Source: HTCC2207 sp002685195
Lineage (GTDB): Bacteria; Pseudomonadota; Gammaproteobacteria; Pseudomonadales; Porticoccaceae
NCBI GenBank assembly: GCA_051201675.1
Contig: CP179212.1
Location: 186,001-250,000, forward strand
DNA length: 64,000 nt
Direction of reading: 5' to 3'
The notes below the pieces were generated by a model, which did not search any database, had not been told where the DNA came from, and worked only from the letters and a program-made list of their open reading frames with translations. Position numbers and translations under genes: made by a program. Positions 47,245 to 56,358 of the stretch are shown piece by piece. The number at the start of each line of letters is the position of its first letter. Positions within the stretch are counted from its first letter, which is position 1.

Positions 47245-47436
47245 ATGAAAGCAAGTGAATTACGTGAAAAGTCTGTTGAAGAGTTACAGACAGCGTTAGG
47301 CGATGAGCTCAAGCAGCAGTTTAAGTTACGCATGCAGTTGTCCACTGGACAGCTCAATGAAAGCCACCTGGTGAAAGCAACTCGCAGGAATATTGCTCGC
47401 ATTAAGACTGCCATGGCTCAGAAGGCCGGAGAATAA
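47245..47436 (+). CDS. rpmC: 50S ribosomal protein L29
   Basis: 63 residues, mostly helical: MKASELREKSVEELQTALGD, and ARIKTAMAQK at the end. L29 sits beside L23 at the tunnel exit. Two-base spacing on both sides implies coupled translation. Confidence 0.97.
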   Translation: MKASELREKSVEELQTALGDELKQQFKLRMQLSTGQLNESHLVKATRRNIARIKTAMAQKAGE

Positions 47437-47438
47437 AT

Positions 47439-47705
47439 ATGTTGGAGTTAAAAACCAGTTCAAGAACGTTAACCGGTCGAATTGTTAGCGACAAAATGGA
47501 CAAGACTATTACGGTTTTAGTTGAGCGTCGAGTTAAGCATCCTGTTTATGGGAAGATTTTAACTAAGTCAACTAAGATCAAAGCGCATGATGAGAGCAAT
47601 GACGCACATGCAGGCGATTTAGTAACAATCGCAGAATGCCGCCCTGTATCGAAAGATAAAGCGTGGAAATTAGTTAATATTGACGAGCGCGCTGCTGCAG
47701 AGTAA
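47439..47705 (+). CDS. rpsQ: 30S ribosomal protein S17
   Basis: 88 residues. GRIVSDKMDKTITVLVERRV with the OB-fold core HPVYGKILTKSTKIKAHDE is diagnostic. An early-binding 30S protein. Last gene of the S10 group; rplN follows after 33 bases without an evident promoter. Confidence 0.97.
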   Translation: MLELKTSSRTLTGRIVSDKMDKTITVLVERRVKHPVYGKILTKSTKIKAHDESNDAHAGDLVTIAECRPVSKDKAWKLVNIDERAAAE

Positions 47706-47738
47706 CGCTGTAATTAGTGATCGGTTCGGGGTAAGAAA

Positions 47739-48107
47739 ATGATTCAAACAGAAAGTTATCTTGATGTAGCAGACAACAGCGGTGCACGTAGAGTGATGTG
47801 TATTAAAGTGTTGGGCGGTTCTCACCGTCGCTATGCGCGGGTTGGTGACATTATTAAGGTTACCGTTAAAGAGGCTATTCCTCGTGGCAAGGTAAAGAAA
47901 GGTCAGGTGATGAGTGCGGTGGTTGTGCGCACTAAGAAAGGTCTGCGTCGACAGGATGGTAGCTTGATCAAGTTTGATGACAATGCTGCTGTTTTATTGA
48001 ACACCAACCTTGCACCTATTGGTACGCGTATTTTTGGGCCCGTAACTCGCGAATTGCGTACTGAGCGGTTTATGCGAATTATTTCCCTAGCGCCTGAAGT
48101 GCTGTAA
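47739..48107 (+). CDS. rplN: 50S ribosomal protein L14
   Basis: 122 residues. MIQTESYLDVADNSGARRVM and GTRIFGPVTRELR are conserved. L14 forms an intersubunit bridge. First gene of the spc group (rplN to rpmJ). Confidence 0.98.
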   Translation: MIQTESYLDVADNSGARRVMCIKVLGGSHRRYARVGDIIKVTVKEAIPRGKVKKGQVMSAVVVRTKKGLRRQDGSLIKFDDNAAVLLNTNLAPIGTRIFGPVTRELRTERFMRIISLAPEVL

Positions 48108-48121
48108 GCGAGGATTTAGAA

Positions 48122-48445
48122 ATGGTAATGCTAAAAATTAAACGTGATGACGAAGTTGTGGTTATCGCTGGAAAAGATAAAGGAAAGCGGGGGAAGGTTC
48201 TTAAGGTTTTGGAGAACAACCGTGTTTTAGTGTCAGGAATTCAGATGATTAAAAAGCATCAGAAGCCCAATCCTAATGCAGGTATTCCTGGTGGAATTAT
48301 AGAGAAAGAAGCGCCGATCCAGGTCTCTAACGTTGCTATCTTTAATAGCGTGACAAATAAGGCGGATCGAGTTGGTTTTAAGGTCCAGGAAGATAACACA
48401 AAGATTCGTGTTTTTAAGTCTAGCGGCGAAGCCGTCGACGCTTAA
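48122..48445 (+). CDS. rplX: 50S ribosomal protein L24
   Basis: 107 residues. A KOW motif lies near the N-terminus (VIAGKDKGKRGKVLKVL), and KKHQKPNPN and GGIIEKEAPIQVSNVAI are conserved. L24 starts 50S assembly. GAGG at 48110-48113 suits the ATG at 48122 better than the second ATG at 48128. Confidence 0.97.
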   Translation: MVMLKIKRDDEVVVIAGKDKGKRGKVLKVLENNRVLVSGIQMIKKHQKPNPNAGIPGGIIEKEAPIQVSNVAIFNSVTNKADRVGFKVQEDNTKIRVFKSSGEAVDA

Positions 48446-48462
48446 GTATATAGGTAACCCTA

Positions 48463-49002
48463 ATGGCAAGGTTGAAAGAAGTATATAAGAACGAGTTAGC
48501 ACCTAAGCTCAAGAAAGAGCTGAACTTGGCTAATGTGATGGAGGTCCCACGCATTACTAAGATCACTTTGAATATGGGTGTTGGCGAGGCTATCGGTGAT
48601 AAGAAGGCACTCGAAAATGCAGTCGCAGATTTGACGTTGATTTCGGCACAAAAGCCAGTGATCAATAATGCGCGTAAGTCGATCGCTGGATTTAAGGTCC
48701 GTCAGGGTTGGCCGATTGGTACAAAAGTTACATTGCGTTCAGACAGAATGTATGAGTTTCTCGAGCGGTTGGTCGGTATTGCGATTCCACGAATTCGAGA
48801 CTTCCGTGGTATAAGCCCCAAGCAGTTCGATGGGCGTGGTAATTTCTCTATGGGTGTAACTGAGCAAATTATCTTCCCGGAGATTGATTACGAAAAAATT
48901 GATAAGTTGCGCGGTTTAGATATAACGATTACCACTACCGCACGAAACGACGATGAAGGCCGCGCGCTACTGCGTGCCTTTAACTTTCCGTTGAAAGGTT
49001 GA
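48463..49002 (+). CDS. rplE: 50S ribosomal protein L5
   Basis: 179 residues. MEVPRITKITLNMGVGEA and AGFKVRQGWPIGTKVTLR identify L5, which binds 5S rRNA and contacts S13 in a bridge. Confidence 0.98.
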   Translation: MARLKEVYKNELAPKLKKELNLANVMEVPRITKITLNMGVGEAIGDKKALENAVADLTLISAQKPVINNARKSIAGFKVRQGWPIGTKVTLRSDRMYEFLERLVGIAIPRIRDFRGISPKQFDGRGNFSMGVTEQIIFPEIDYEKIDKLRGLDITITTTARNDDEGRALLRAFNFPLKG

Positions 49003-49014
49003 GGACAGAAATTA

Positions 49015-49320
49015 ATGGCTAAAGTATCGATGGTTCAGCGTGAGCATAAGCGCGCCAAAACAGTTGCTAAGTTCGCTGCAAAACGTGCTGCGCTCAAAGC
49101 TATTATTAGTAATGTGGAAGCTTCAGATGAAGATCGTTGGGAAGCTCAGCAGAAGTTACAAAAATTGCCGCGTGATGCGAGCCCTAGCCGTCAGCGTAAC
49201 CGCTGTCGTGTTACTGGTCGCCCACATGGTGTTTACAGCAAGTTTGGCCTGTGCCGAAACAAACTACGCGAATCAGCTATGCGTGGTGAAGTTCCGGGAC
49301 TGGTTAAATCCAGTTGGTAG
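49015..49320 (+). CDS. rpsN: 30S ribosomal protein S14
   Basis: 101 residues, the long zinc-free form: no CXXC pair is present around RNRCRVTGRPHGVYSKFGL. Needed late in 30S head assembly. Confidence 0.97.
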   Translation: MAKVSMVQREHKRAKTVAKFAAKRAALKAIISNVEASDEDRWEAQQKLQKLPRDASPSRQRNRCRVTGRPHGVYSKFGLCRNKLRESAMRGEVPGLVKSSW

Positions 49321-49338
49321 GTTAAGGAGCCAAACACG

Positions 49339-49731
49339 ATGAGTATGCAAGATCCAATTTCAGATATGTTGACCCGCATTCGTAATGCGCATCACCGCAG
49401 TAAGCCAGACGTTGTAATGCCGTCTTCCAAGCTTAAGGCTTCGTTGGCAAAGGTGTTGCAAGATGAAGGCTACATTAGCGGCTTTAGTGTTAGTGATGAG
49501 ACTAAGCCAAGTTTAACGGTCGAGTTAAAGTATTTTGAAGGCAAGCCCGTTATTGAAGAGATCAACCGAGCAAGTAAGCCAAGCTTGCGTGTTTATGCAG
49601 GCACAAAAGATCTGCCAAAAGTACGTAGTGGTCTAGGTGTAGCTATTGTATCCACAAGCCAAGGCGTAATGACTGATCGTGCAGCAAGAGCAGCCGGAAT
49701 CGGTGGCGAAGTGCTTTGCACAGTATTCTGA
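49339..49731 (+). CDS. rpsH: 30S ribosomal protein S8
   Basis: 130 residues, MSMQDPISDMLTRIRNAH, ending with STSQGVMTDRAARAAGIGG. Binds the central domain of 16S and, in E. coli, represses the spc operon at the rplE region. Confidence 0.98.
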   Translation: MSMQDPISDMLTRIRNAHHRSKPDVVMPSSKLKASLAKVLQDEGYISGFSVSDETKPSLTVELKYFEGKPVIEEINRASKPSLRVYAGTKDLPKVRSGLGVAIVSTSQGVMTDRAARAAGIGGEVLCTVF

Positions 49732-49743
49732 TAGGAATTAGAA

Positions 49744-50277
49744 ATGTCTAGAGTTGCAAATAATCCAGTTGAATTACCTAGCGGTGTAGAAGTCACGCTA
49801 GGTGGGTCTGAGATTTCAGTGAAGGGTGCCAAAGGTACCTTGGCGATGTCAATTAATGAAAAAGTAGAAATTAAGCAAGATGACAATGTGCTTACTTTTT
49901 CTGCGCGTACCGGGGATACCTTCGCGAAGGCTATGTCTGGAACGACCAGAGCTTTGGTTAACAACATGGTGACTGGTGTCTCTCAAGGTTTTGAGAAGAA
50001 GCTAGACTTAGTCGGCGTTGGTTATCGAGCGCAGGTTCAAGGGAAAAAAATTAATCTGACGTTGGGTTTTTCCCATCCAGTTGTATACGACCTGCCTGAG
50101 GGTGTATCTGCTGAAACACCAAGTCAGACAGAGATTTTGTTGAAGTCGTCGGACAAGCAGCAGTTGGGACAAGTTGCCGCTGAAATTCGTGCCTTCCGTC
50201 CACCAGAGCCATATAAAGGCAAGGGCGTTAGGATTTCCGGCGAGTACATAAGACGTAAAGAAGCCAAGAAGAAGTAA
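49744..50277 (+). CDS. rplF: 50S ribosomal protein L6
   Basis: 177 residues. MSRVANNPVELPSGVEVTLG, with the C-terminal PPEPYKGKGVRISGEYIRRK signature. Located near the factor-binding site. Confidence 0.98.
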   Translation: MSRVANNPVELPSGVEVTLGGSEISVKGAKGTLAMSINEKVEIKQDDNVLTFSARTGDTFAKAMSGTTRALVNNMVTGVSQGFEKKLDLVGVGYRAQVQGKKINLTLGFSHPVVYDLPEGVSAETPSQTEILLKSSDKQQLGQVAAEIRAFRPPEPYKGKGVRISGEYIRRKEAKKK

Positions 50278-50289
50278 CAGGGTAAAACG

Positions 50290-50640
50290 ATGAACGATAA
50301 AAAAGTTTCACGCCAGCGCAGAGCTAAGCGATCAAGGATGAAAATCCGAGAGCAGGGTGTTACACGTTTGTGTATCAACCGAACTCCACGCCATATTTAC
50401 GCGCAGATCATTGCTGCTGAAGGGGATAAAGTCCTTGCAACAGCCTCCACGTTGGAAAAAGACTTACGTGAAGGTAGTACTGGTAATATCGATGCGGCGT
50501 CAGCGGTTGGTAAGCTAGTAGCAGAGCGCGCAGTTGCTGCGGGCGTTACTTCGGTCGCATTCGATCGCAGTGGTTTTAAATATCATGGCCGTGTTAAAGC
50601 ACTGGCAGACGCCGCGCGTGAAGCCGGCCTCGAATTTTAA
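50290..50640 (+). CDS. rplR: 50S ribosomal protein L18
   Basis: 116 residues. The basic N-terminus, RLCINRTPRHIYAQII and AFDRSGFKYHGRVKALADAA identify L18, which binds 5S rRNA with L5 and L25. Confidence 0.98.
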   Translation: MNDKKVSRQRRAKRSRMKIREQGVTRLCINRTPRHIYAQIIAAEGDKVLATASTLEKDLREGSTGNIDAASAVGKLVAERAVAAGVTSVAFDRSGFKYHGRVKALADAAREAGLEF

Positions 50641-50652
50641 TAGGTAGAAAAT

Positions 50653-51162
50653 ATGGCTCTTACAGATCAAAAAGATGCAGCTGCTGAAGGCATGATGGAG
50701 AAGCTGGTTCAAGTTAACCGCGTTGCTAAGACGGTTAAAGGTGGGCGAATTTTTGCATTCACTGCACTCACTGTTGTCGGTGATGGTAATGGGAAGGTCG
50801 GGTTTGGTCGTGGTAAAGCCCGTGAAGTGCCTATGGCGATCCAAAAAGCGATGGAAGCTGCGCGTCGAAATATGATTGACGTGGCCCTAGATGGAACAAC
50901 CATTCAATATCCTACCAAAGGAATTCATGCTGCTTCCAAGATATATATGCAGCCGGCGTCTGAAGGTACTGGAGTTATTGCAGGCGGAGCGATGCGTTCT
51001 GTTTTGGAACTGGCTGGCGTTCAAAATGTTTTGGCTAAGTGTTATGGGTCAACTAACCCAGTTAACGTTGTACGAGCTACTTTTAAAGCACTCGAGGCGA
51101 TGAGCTCGCCGGACGATGTTGCTGCTAAACGTGGTAAATCAGTAGAAGAAATTCTGAACTAA
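50653..51162 (+). CDS. rpsE: 30S ribosomal protein S5
   Basis: 169 residues. VNRVAKTVKGGRIFAFTAL (double-stranded RNA-binding part) and PASEGTGVIAGGAMRSVLEL are conserved. S5 affects decoding accuracy and mRNA entry. Confidence 0.98.
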   Translation: MALTDQKDAAAEGMMEKLVQVNRVAKTVKGGRIFAFTALTVVGDGNGKVGFGRGKAREVPMAIQKAMEAARRNMIDVALDGTTIQYPTKGIHAASKIYMQPASEGTGVIAGGAMRSVLELAGVQNVLAKCYGSTNPVNVVRATFKALEAMSSPDDVAAKRGKSVEEILN

Positions 51163-51202
51163 GCGATGGTTGCGAAAGCTCCTCAGTTATTGGAAATGGA
51201 TC

Positions 51203-51397
51203 ATGGCAAAAGCTAAAGTTAAAAAAGTAAAAGTAACTCAGATAAAGAGTTCGATAGGACGTTTAAAGAACCACAAAGCCTGTATCAGTGGTTTGGGGTT
51301 GCGTCGCATTGGCCACACGGTTGAGGTAGAAGATACTCCCTCAGTACGCGGAATGATTAATACAGTTAACTATATGTTACAGGTAGAGGAAGCTTAA
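51203..51397 (+). CDS. rpmD: 50S ribosomal protein L30
   Basis: 64 residues from the ATG at 51203 (MAKAKVKKVKVTQIKSSIGR). The frame is open 11 codons further up to a TTG, but those residues do not match L30. GLGLRRIGHTVEVEDTPSVR is diagnostic. rplO follows after one base. Confidence 0.96.
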   Translation: MAKAKVKKVKVTQIKSSIGRLKNHKACISGLGLRRIGHTVEVEDTPSVRGMINTVNYMLQVEEA

Positions 51398-51398
51398 G

Positions 51399-51833
51399 AT
51401 GCGACTGAATACCCTTAGCCCGGCACCGGGAAGAAATAAAGAAGGTAAGCGCGCTGGCCGTGGAATCGGTAGTGGACTTGGTAAAACAGCGGGCCGTGGT
51501 CATAAAGGCCAGGCGTCTCGAACTGGCGGCAGTATCCGCCCAGGCTTCGAAGGCGGACAGATGCCATTGCAAAAGAGATTGCCTAAGTTTGGCTTCACAT
51601 CTCGACTAGCTGCAGTAACTGCTGAAATCCGATTGTCAGAACTAGATCTGATAGAGGGCGAGATAGTGGATATAGACGCGCTTCGCAATGCAGGTCTTAT
51701 TAATAATAATATTTTACGCGCCAAAGTCTTTGCTTCAGGCGAAGTGACTAAAGCGGTTACCTTGAAGGGTATTGGTGCTACCAAAGGTGCGATTGCCTCA
51801 ATTGAAGCAGCTGGCGGAAAGGTAGAAGAGTAA
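51399..51833 (+). CDS. rplO: 50S ribosomal protein L15
   Basis: 144 residues. MRLNTLSPAPGRNKEGKRAG, GSGLGKTAGRGHKGQASRTG and the FEGGQMPLQKRLPKFGF motif identify L15. Translation is likely coupled to secY 5 bases later. Confidence 0.98.
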   Translation: MRLNTLSPAPGRNKEGKRAGRGIGSGLGKTAGRGHKGQASRTGGSIRPGFEGGQMPLQKRLPKFGFTSRLAAVTAEIRLSELDLIEGEIVDIDALRNAGLINNNILRAKVFASGEVTKAVTLKGIGATKGAIASIEAAGGKVEE

Positions 51834-51838
51834 AGATA

Positions 51839-53158
51839 ATGGCGAAACCTGGTGGCATGCCTGTAGGCAATCAAAAAGGACTAGGTGAGCTTTGGGCTCG
51901 TCTTCGCTTTTTGTTTCTGGCCATCATAATCTATCGAATTGGAACGCATATTCCAGTTCCTGGGTTTGACCCAGATAGGCTGGCGGAGTTGTTTAATCAG
52001 AATCAAGGGACGTTCCTTGGCCTGTTCAATATGTTTTCCGGTGGTGCTCTTGAGAGGCTATCGATTCTGGCCCTGGGGGTTATGCCTTATATTTCTGCAT
52101 CTATCATCATGCAGTTGTTGTCAGCTACGGTGCCAAGTTTAGAGCAGTTAAAGAAAGAAGGTGATAGCGGCCGGCGCACGATAAATCGCTATACACGCTA
52201 CGGCACAGTAGCTTTAGCATCGGTCCAGGGCACTGCGATGGCAGTTGGCTTTGCATCCCAGGGGCTAGCTTATGAAGTTACTCCGATGTTTTACGCAGTG
52301 GCTATATCTTCATTGGTTGCAGGGGCTGTATTTTTAATGTGGCTAGGGGAGCAAATTACTGAGCGCGGTATCGGTAACGGAATTTCAATGCTTATCTTCG
52401 CTGGGATTGTTGCTGGTATGCCAGGGGCAGCTGGTCAAGCTCTAGAGTCAGCTAGGCAGGGAGATTTGAACCCGTTGATGTTGATATTTGTTTTGATCAT
52501 TGGCGTTGCAGTTGTTTACTTCGTGGTGTTTATAGAGCGTGGTCAGCGTCGATTGACGGTGAACTACGCACAGCGGCAAGGACGACAGGCTTATAACGCT
52601 CAAACGTCTCACCTACCGTTGAAAGTGAATATGGCCGGCGTTATTCCGGCGATCTTTGCCAGTAGTTTGTTGCTGTTTCCAACGTCAATAAGCACCTGGT
52701 TTGGACAGGGGGTCAACGCCCCGGCTTGGTTACAAGATGTTGCTCTACTGATAGGGCCAGGACAGCCGCTTTATATTTTGCTGTTCTCAAGTTTGATTAT
52801 TTTCTTCAGTTTCTTCTATACGGCGTTGATGTATAACCCCAGAGAAGTAGCTGATAACCTGAAGAAAGGCGGTGCATTTTTACCTGGGATACGTCCTGGG
52901 GAGCACACGGCTAAATATATTGATAGTGTCACCACGAGGTTGACGTTGATCGGCGGTATATATATTACCCTGATTTGTCTGATGCCACAGTTCTTGAATG
53001 TGTACTTTAATGTACCGTTTTATCTGGGTGGAACGTCACTGTTAATTGCGGTTGTTGTAACAATGGATTTCATGGCTCAAGTGCAGTCACATCTAATGTC
53101 TCAACAATATGATTCGCTGATGAAAAAGGCCAACCTTAAAAACGTTGGCCGTCGATAG
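51839..53158 (+). CDS. secY: Preprotein translocase subunit SecY
   Basis: 439 residues with ten membrane helices, the pore of the SecYEG channel. GTHIPVPGFD at the first periplasmic segment, the plug/TM2 region MFSGGALERLSILALGVMPY, and the cytoplasmic loop NPREVADNLKKGGAFLPGIR (ribosome and SecA contact) are conserved. Usual location at the end of the spc group. Confidence 0.98.
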   Translation: MAKPGGMPVGNQKGLGELWARLRFLFLAIIIYRIGTHIPVPGFDPDRLAELFNQNQGTFLGLFNMFSGGALERLSILALGVMPYISASIIMQLLSATVPSLEQLKKEGDSGRRTINRYTRYGTVALASVQGTAMAVGFASQGLAYEVTPMFYAVAISSLVAGAVFLMWLGEQITERGIGNGISMLIFAGIVAGMPGAAGQALESARQGDLNPLMLIFVLIIGVAVVYFVVFIERGQRRLTVNYAQRQGRQAYNAQTSHLPLKVNMAGVIPAIFASSLLLFPTSISTWFGQGVNAPAWLQDVALLIGPGQPLYILLFSSLIIFFSFFYTALMYNPREVADNLKKGGAFLPGIRPGEHTAKYIDSVTTRLTLIGGIYITLICLMPQFLNVYFNVPFYLGGTSLLIAVVVTMDFMAQVQSHLMSQQYDSLMKKANLKNVGRR

Positions 53159-53170
53159 AGAGGTGATGCT

Positions 53171-53287
53171 GTGAAAGTACGCGCATCGGTTAAAAAGATT
53201 TGTCGAAATTGTAAGGTTGTCCGCCGTAAAGGTGTGGTTCGTGTTATCTGTAGTGTTGAACCACGTCATAAGCAGCGCCAAGGATAA
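53171..53287 (+). CDS. rpmJ: 50S ribosomal protein L36
   Basis: 38 residues, starting at GTG 53171 with AGAGGTGATG upstream: MKVRASVKKICRNCKVVRRK, then GVVRVICSVEPRHKQRQG. The zinc ligands Cys11, Cys14, Cys27 and His33 are all present, so this is the zinc-binding form. Too short for standard frame listings but certain from sequence and position after secY. Confidence 0.96.
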   Translation: MKVRASVKKICRNCKVVRRKGVVRVICSVEPRHKQRQG

Positions 53288-53291
53288 TTGG

Positions 53292-53320
53292 TTGATTTTT
53301 GACAGATCTATCGGTATTCT
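53292..53320 (+). promoter_or_regulatory. Possible alpha-operon promoter and leader
   Basis: TTGATT (53292-53297), a 17-base spacer and TATTCT (53315-53320), followed by ACCGCGCC. A TGCAGT/ACTGCA hairpin (53333-53347) follows. The 108-base rpmJ-rpsM gap is where the alpha operon leader bound by S4 lies in E. coli. Sequence support is modest. Confidence 0.4.
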
Positions 53321-53395
53321 ACCGCGCCTTTTTGCAGTGTTACTGCAGGGTGTGAGTTTACTGATTAAACCCTTAGTATAAGTGGAGTAATGTGA

Positions 53396-53752
53396 ATGGC
53401 CCGTATTGCCGGTGTCAACATTCCTGATAACAAGCACACAGTGATTTCACTGACTTATGTGTTCGGTATCGGGCGCCCAACTGCAAAGAAGATTTGTGCG
53501 GATGTGGGCATTGCAGAAGACACTAAAATTTCTGCATTAGACGAAGGTCAACTTGACCAATTGCGTGCTGCCGTAGGGCAGAACGAGGTTGAAGGTGATC
53601 TGCGTAGAGAATCTAGCATGAACATCAAACGGTTGATGGATTTGGGCTGTTACAGAGGCCTACGTCATCGACGTAATTTGCCGGTACGTGGACAGCGTAC
53701 CAAAACGAACGCGCGCACCCGTAAAGGTCCCAAGCGTCCGATTAAACGATAA
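53396..53752 (+). CDS. rpsM: 30S ribosomal protein S13
   Basis: 118 residues, MARIAGVNIPDNKHTVISLT; GCYRGLRHRRNLPVRGQRTK is diagnostic. Contacts P-site tRNA through its C-terminal tail and bridges to L5. First gene of the alpha group. Confidence 0.98.
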   Translation: MARIAGVNIPDNKHTVISLTYVFGIGRPTAKKICADVGIAEDTKISALDEGQLDQLRAAVGQNEVEGDLRRESSMNIKRLMDLGCYRGLRHRRNLPVRGQRTKTNARTRKGPKRPIKR

Positions 53753-53768
53753 TTAGGATCGGTTTGTA

Positions 53769-54161
53769 ATGGCAAAAACAGCAACTAAAACGGCTCGTAA
53801 AAAAGTCAAAAAGACAGTTATAGATGGTGTGGCACATATTTATGCATCGTTTAACAACACTATTGTGACCATCACTGATCGCCAAGGAAATACGCTCTCC
53901 TGGGCCACCTCTGGTGGATCTGGATTTCGCGGTTCGCGAAAAAGCACGCCATTTGCAGCCCAGGTGGCAGCAGAGCGTGCCGGTGAGGCAGCGAAGGAAT
54001 ATGGTCTTAAAAACCTCGACGTTGAAGTTAAGGGCCCAGGCCCAGGTCGTGAATCCGCTGTTCGTGCATTGAATAATGCCGGATACAAAATTACAAACAT
54101 CACGGATGTGACTCCAGTGCCTCATAATGGCTGTCGTCCTCCCAAAAAACGCCGCGTGTAA
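53769..54161 (+). CDS. rpsK: 30S ribosomal protein S11
   Basis: 130 residues. HIYASFNNTIVTITDRQGN and KGPGPGRESAVRALNNAGYK identify S11, a platform protein near the mRNA exit. Confidence 0.98.
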   Translation: MAKTATKTARKKVKKTVIDGVAHIYASFNNTIVTITDRQGNTLSWATSGGSGFRGSRKSTPFAAQVAAERAGEAAKEYGLKNLDVEVKGPGPGRESAVRALNNAGYKITNITDVTPVPHNGCRPPKKRRV

Positions 54162-54173
54162 GAGAGAACAATA

Positions 54174-54794
54174 ATGGCTAGATATCTTGGACCAACTTGT
54201 AAACTGTCACGTCGCGAAGGAACTGATTTGTTCCTTAAGAGTGGCGTGCGCCCCTTAGAATCAAAATGTCGTGCAGAGAGCGCACCTGGTCAACATGGTC
54301 AGCGTCGAGGACGCTTATCAGATTATGGCGTGCAGTTGCGTGAAAAGCAGAAAGTACGTCGTATTTACGGTGTACTAGAGAAGCAGTTTAGAAATTATTA
54401 TAAAGCTGCTGCTCGGATCAAAGGTAATACTGGTGAAAACCTGCTTGTTCTTCTTGAGACACGTTTAGATAATGTGGTTTACAGAATGGGGTTTGGTTCC
54501 ACTCGTGCTGAATCAAGACAATTAGTGGCTCATAATGCTATTTTGGTTAACGGCCAGAAGGTAAATATCGCTTCTTACTGCATTCAGGAAGGTGATGTAG
54601 TTGGTCTGCGTGAGAAATCGAAAAAGCAACTTCGTGTGCAGACTGCTTTGCAGTTGGCTGCGCAACGAGGGGAATCTGAGTGGATTAGTGTTGATGTTAA
54701 TAAGATGGAAGGCACTTACACTCGCAATCCAGATCGATCTGACTTACCGTCAGAAATCAACGAAAATTTGATCGTTGAACTTTACTCTAAATAA
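54174..54794 (+). CDS. rpsD: 30S ribosomal protein S4
   Basis: 206 residues. MARYLGPTCKLSRREGTDLF, and an S4 RNA-binding domain (ETRLDNVVYRMGFGSTRAES, about 93-155). S4 starts 30S assembly and in E. coli represses the alpha operon. It lacks the zinc-binding cysteines of other S4 types. Confidence 0.98.
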   Translation: MARYLGPTCKLSRREGTDLFLKSGVRPLESKCRAESAPGQHGQRRGRLSDYGVQLREKQKVRRIYGVLEKQFRNYYKAAARIKGNTGENLLVLLETRLDNVVYRMGFGSTRAESRQLVAHNAILVNGQKVNIASYCIQEGDVVGLREKSKKQLRVQTALQLAAQRGESEWISVDVNKMEGTYTRNPDRSDLPSEINENLIVELYSK

Positions 54795-54821
54795 TCGCTG
54801 TTAGCTCTTACAGGTAATATT

Positions 54822-55817
54822 ATGCAAAATTCTGCAACCGAAATGCTTACACCGCGAAATATCGATGTAACATCGTACAATTCTACACATGCTAAGGTTG
54901 TTTTGGAGCCGCTCGAGAGAGGGTTCGGACATACCTTGGGAAATGCATTGCGACGCATTCTGCTGTCTTCTATGACTGGCTGCGCCATTGTTGAAGTTGA
55001 AATCGACGGTGTTGAGCATGAATACAGTACTATTGAAGGTATTCAGGAAGACGTAATGGAGATACTGCTCAACCTCAAGGGTGTTGCAGTTGTTATGGAA
55101 GGGAGAGACGAGACGACGGTAACTCTTAATGCCAAGGGGCCGGGCGTAGTTACCGCCGCAGATATTGAGTGTGACAGTCATTTAGAGGTAATCAATCCTG
55201 AGCACGTTATCGCGACAATCTCCGGAAAAACTTCTCTTAACATGCAGCTTCGAGTGTTGCGTGGGCGTGGATATCAGCCATCGGACTCTAGAGCAACTGA
55301 TGATGAAAGCCGCACTATTGGTCGTCTTCAGTTAGATGCATCCTTTAGTCCTATTTTTAAAGTCTCTTACAGTGTAGATAATGCGCGTGTTGAAAACCGC
55401 ACAGACTTGGATAAGCTGATTTTAGAGCTGGAGACTAACGGTACAATCGATCCTGAAGAGTCTATTCGGCGCGCAGCGACAATACTCCAGCAGCAGATGG
55501 CGGTATTTGTTGATTTACAAGGCGAAACTGCTGCAGAGCCTGAAGAGAAAGAAGAAGAAATTGATCCAATCCTTCTCCGTCCAGTGGATGATCTTGAATT
55601 GACTGTGCGTTCAGCAAATTGTTTGAAAGCAGAGAGCATCTATTATATTGGTGATTTGATTCAGCGTACTGAAGTTGAGTTGTTAAAGACGCCTAATTTA
55701 GGTAAAAAGTCGCTCACCGAAATTAAAGATGTGTTGGCTTCACGAGGACTCTCACTAGGTATGCGTCTTGAGAACTGGCCACCGGCTAGTATCAAAAGCG
55801 ATCGCGAACTAGGTTAA
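54822..55817 (+). CDS. rpoA: RNA polymerase alpha subunit
   Basis: 331 residues. The N-terminal assembly domain contains LEPLERGFGHTLGNALRRIL; a flexible acidic linker (about 232-248) leads to the C-terminal domain, with LELTVRSANCLKAESIYYIG holding the UP-element-binding arginine, and LLKTPNLGKKSLTEIKDVL. This fits the AT-rich UP-like blocks seen ahead of the rRNA promoters. Located between rpsD and rplQ as usual. Confidence 0.98.
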   Translation: MQNSATEMLTPRNIDVTSYNSTHAKVVLEPLERGFGHTLGNALRRILLSSMTGCAIVEVEIDGVEHEYSTIEGIQEDVMEILLNLKGVAVVMEGRDETTVTLNAKGPGVVTAADIECDSHLEVINPEHVIATISGKTSLNMQLRVLRGRGYQPSDSRATDDESRTIGRLQLDASFSPIFKVSYSVDNARVENRTDLDKLILELETNGTIDPEESIRRAATILQQQMAVFVDLQGETAAEPEEKEEEIDPILLRPVDDLELTVRSANCLKAESIYYIGDLIQRTEVELLKTPNLGKKSLTEIKDVLASRGLSLGMRLENWPPASIKSDRELG

Positions 55818-55871
55818 GTTATTACATTTAGAAATCTTTGCTCATAAGGCAACGAATTAAGGAAAAGAATC

Positions 55872-56270
55872 ATGCGTCATCGTTACAGTGGCCGCAAGCT
55901 GAATAAAACAGGTACTCACAAAAGAGCAATGTTCCGCAATATGACGGCATCGCTAGTTGAGCACGAGTTGATTAAAACAACTCTTCCAAAGGCAAAAGAG
56001 CTTCGTAGTTTTGCTGAGCCGTTTATAACTCTAGCGAAAGAGGATAGCGTTGCCAATCGTCGGCTAGCGTTTGATCGTCTGCGTAACAAAGCTGCTGTAG
56101 GAAAGTTATTTTCTGACCTAGGGCCCCGTTATCAGGAGCGTCCAGGTGGTTATATGCGGATCCTTAAGTGCGGTTACCGTACCGGAGACAAAGCCCCCAT
56201 GGCTTATGTAGAGCTCGTTGGTCGAGAGATAACCGAGGTTGAGGAAGACGTTCTAGAAACTGTCGAGTAA
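55872..56270 (+). CDS. rplQ: 50S ribosomal protein L17
   Basis: 132 residues, MRHRYSGRKLNKTGTHKRAM. Last gene of the ribosomal cluster, followed by a strong terminator and by apaH coming from the other strand. Confidence 0.98.
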   Translation: MRHRYSGRKLNKTGTHKRAMFRNMTASLVEHELIKTTLPKAKELRSFAEPFITLAKEDSVANRRLAFDRLRNKAAVGKLFSDLGPRYQERPGGYMRILKCGYRTGDKAPMAYVELVGREITEVEEDVLETVE

Positions 56271-56294
56271 GTCTTCTTGCAATAGATTACTTAG

Positions 56295-56321
56295 AAAGCC
56301 GAGTTACCACTCGGCTTTTTT
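56295..56321. terminator. Terminator after rplQ
   Basis: AAAGCCGAGT (56295-56304) pairs exactly with ACTCGGCTTT (56309-56318), loop TACC, with TTTTTT at the end. It closes the alpha operon; the A-run on the other side is short, so use for apaH on the minus strand is less sure. Confidence 0.9.
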
Positions 56322-56358
56322 GTGTCTGGTAGCCTTTAACACGGAGTGTTCAGGGCTG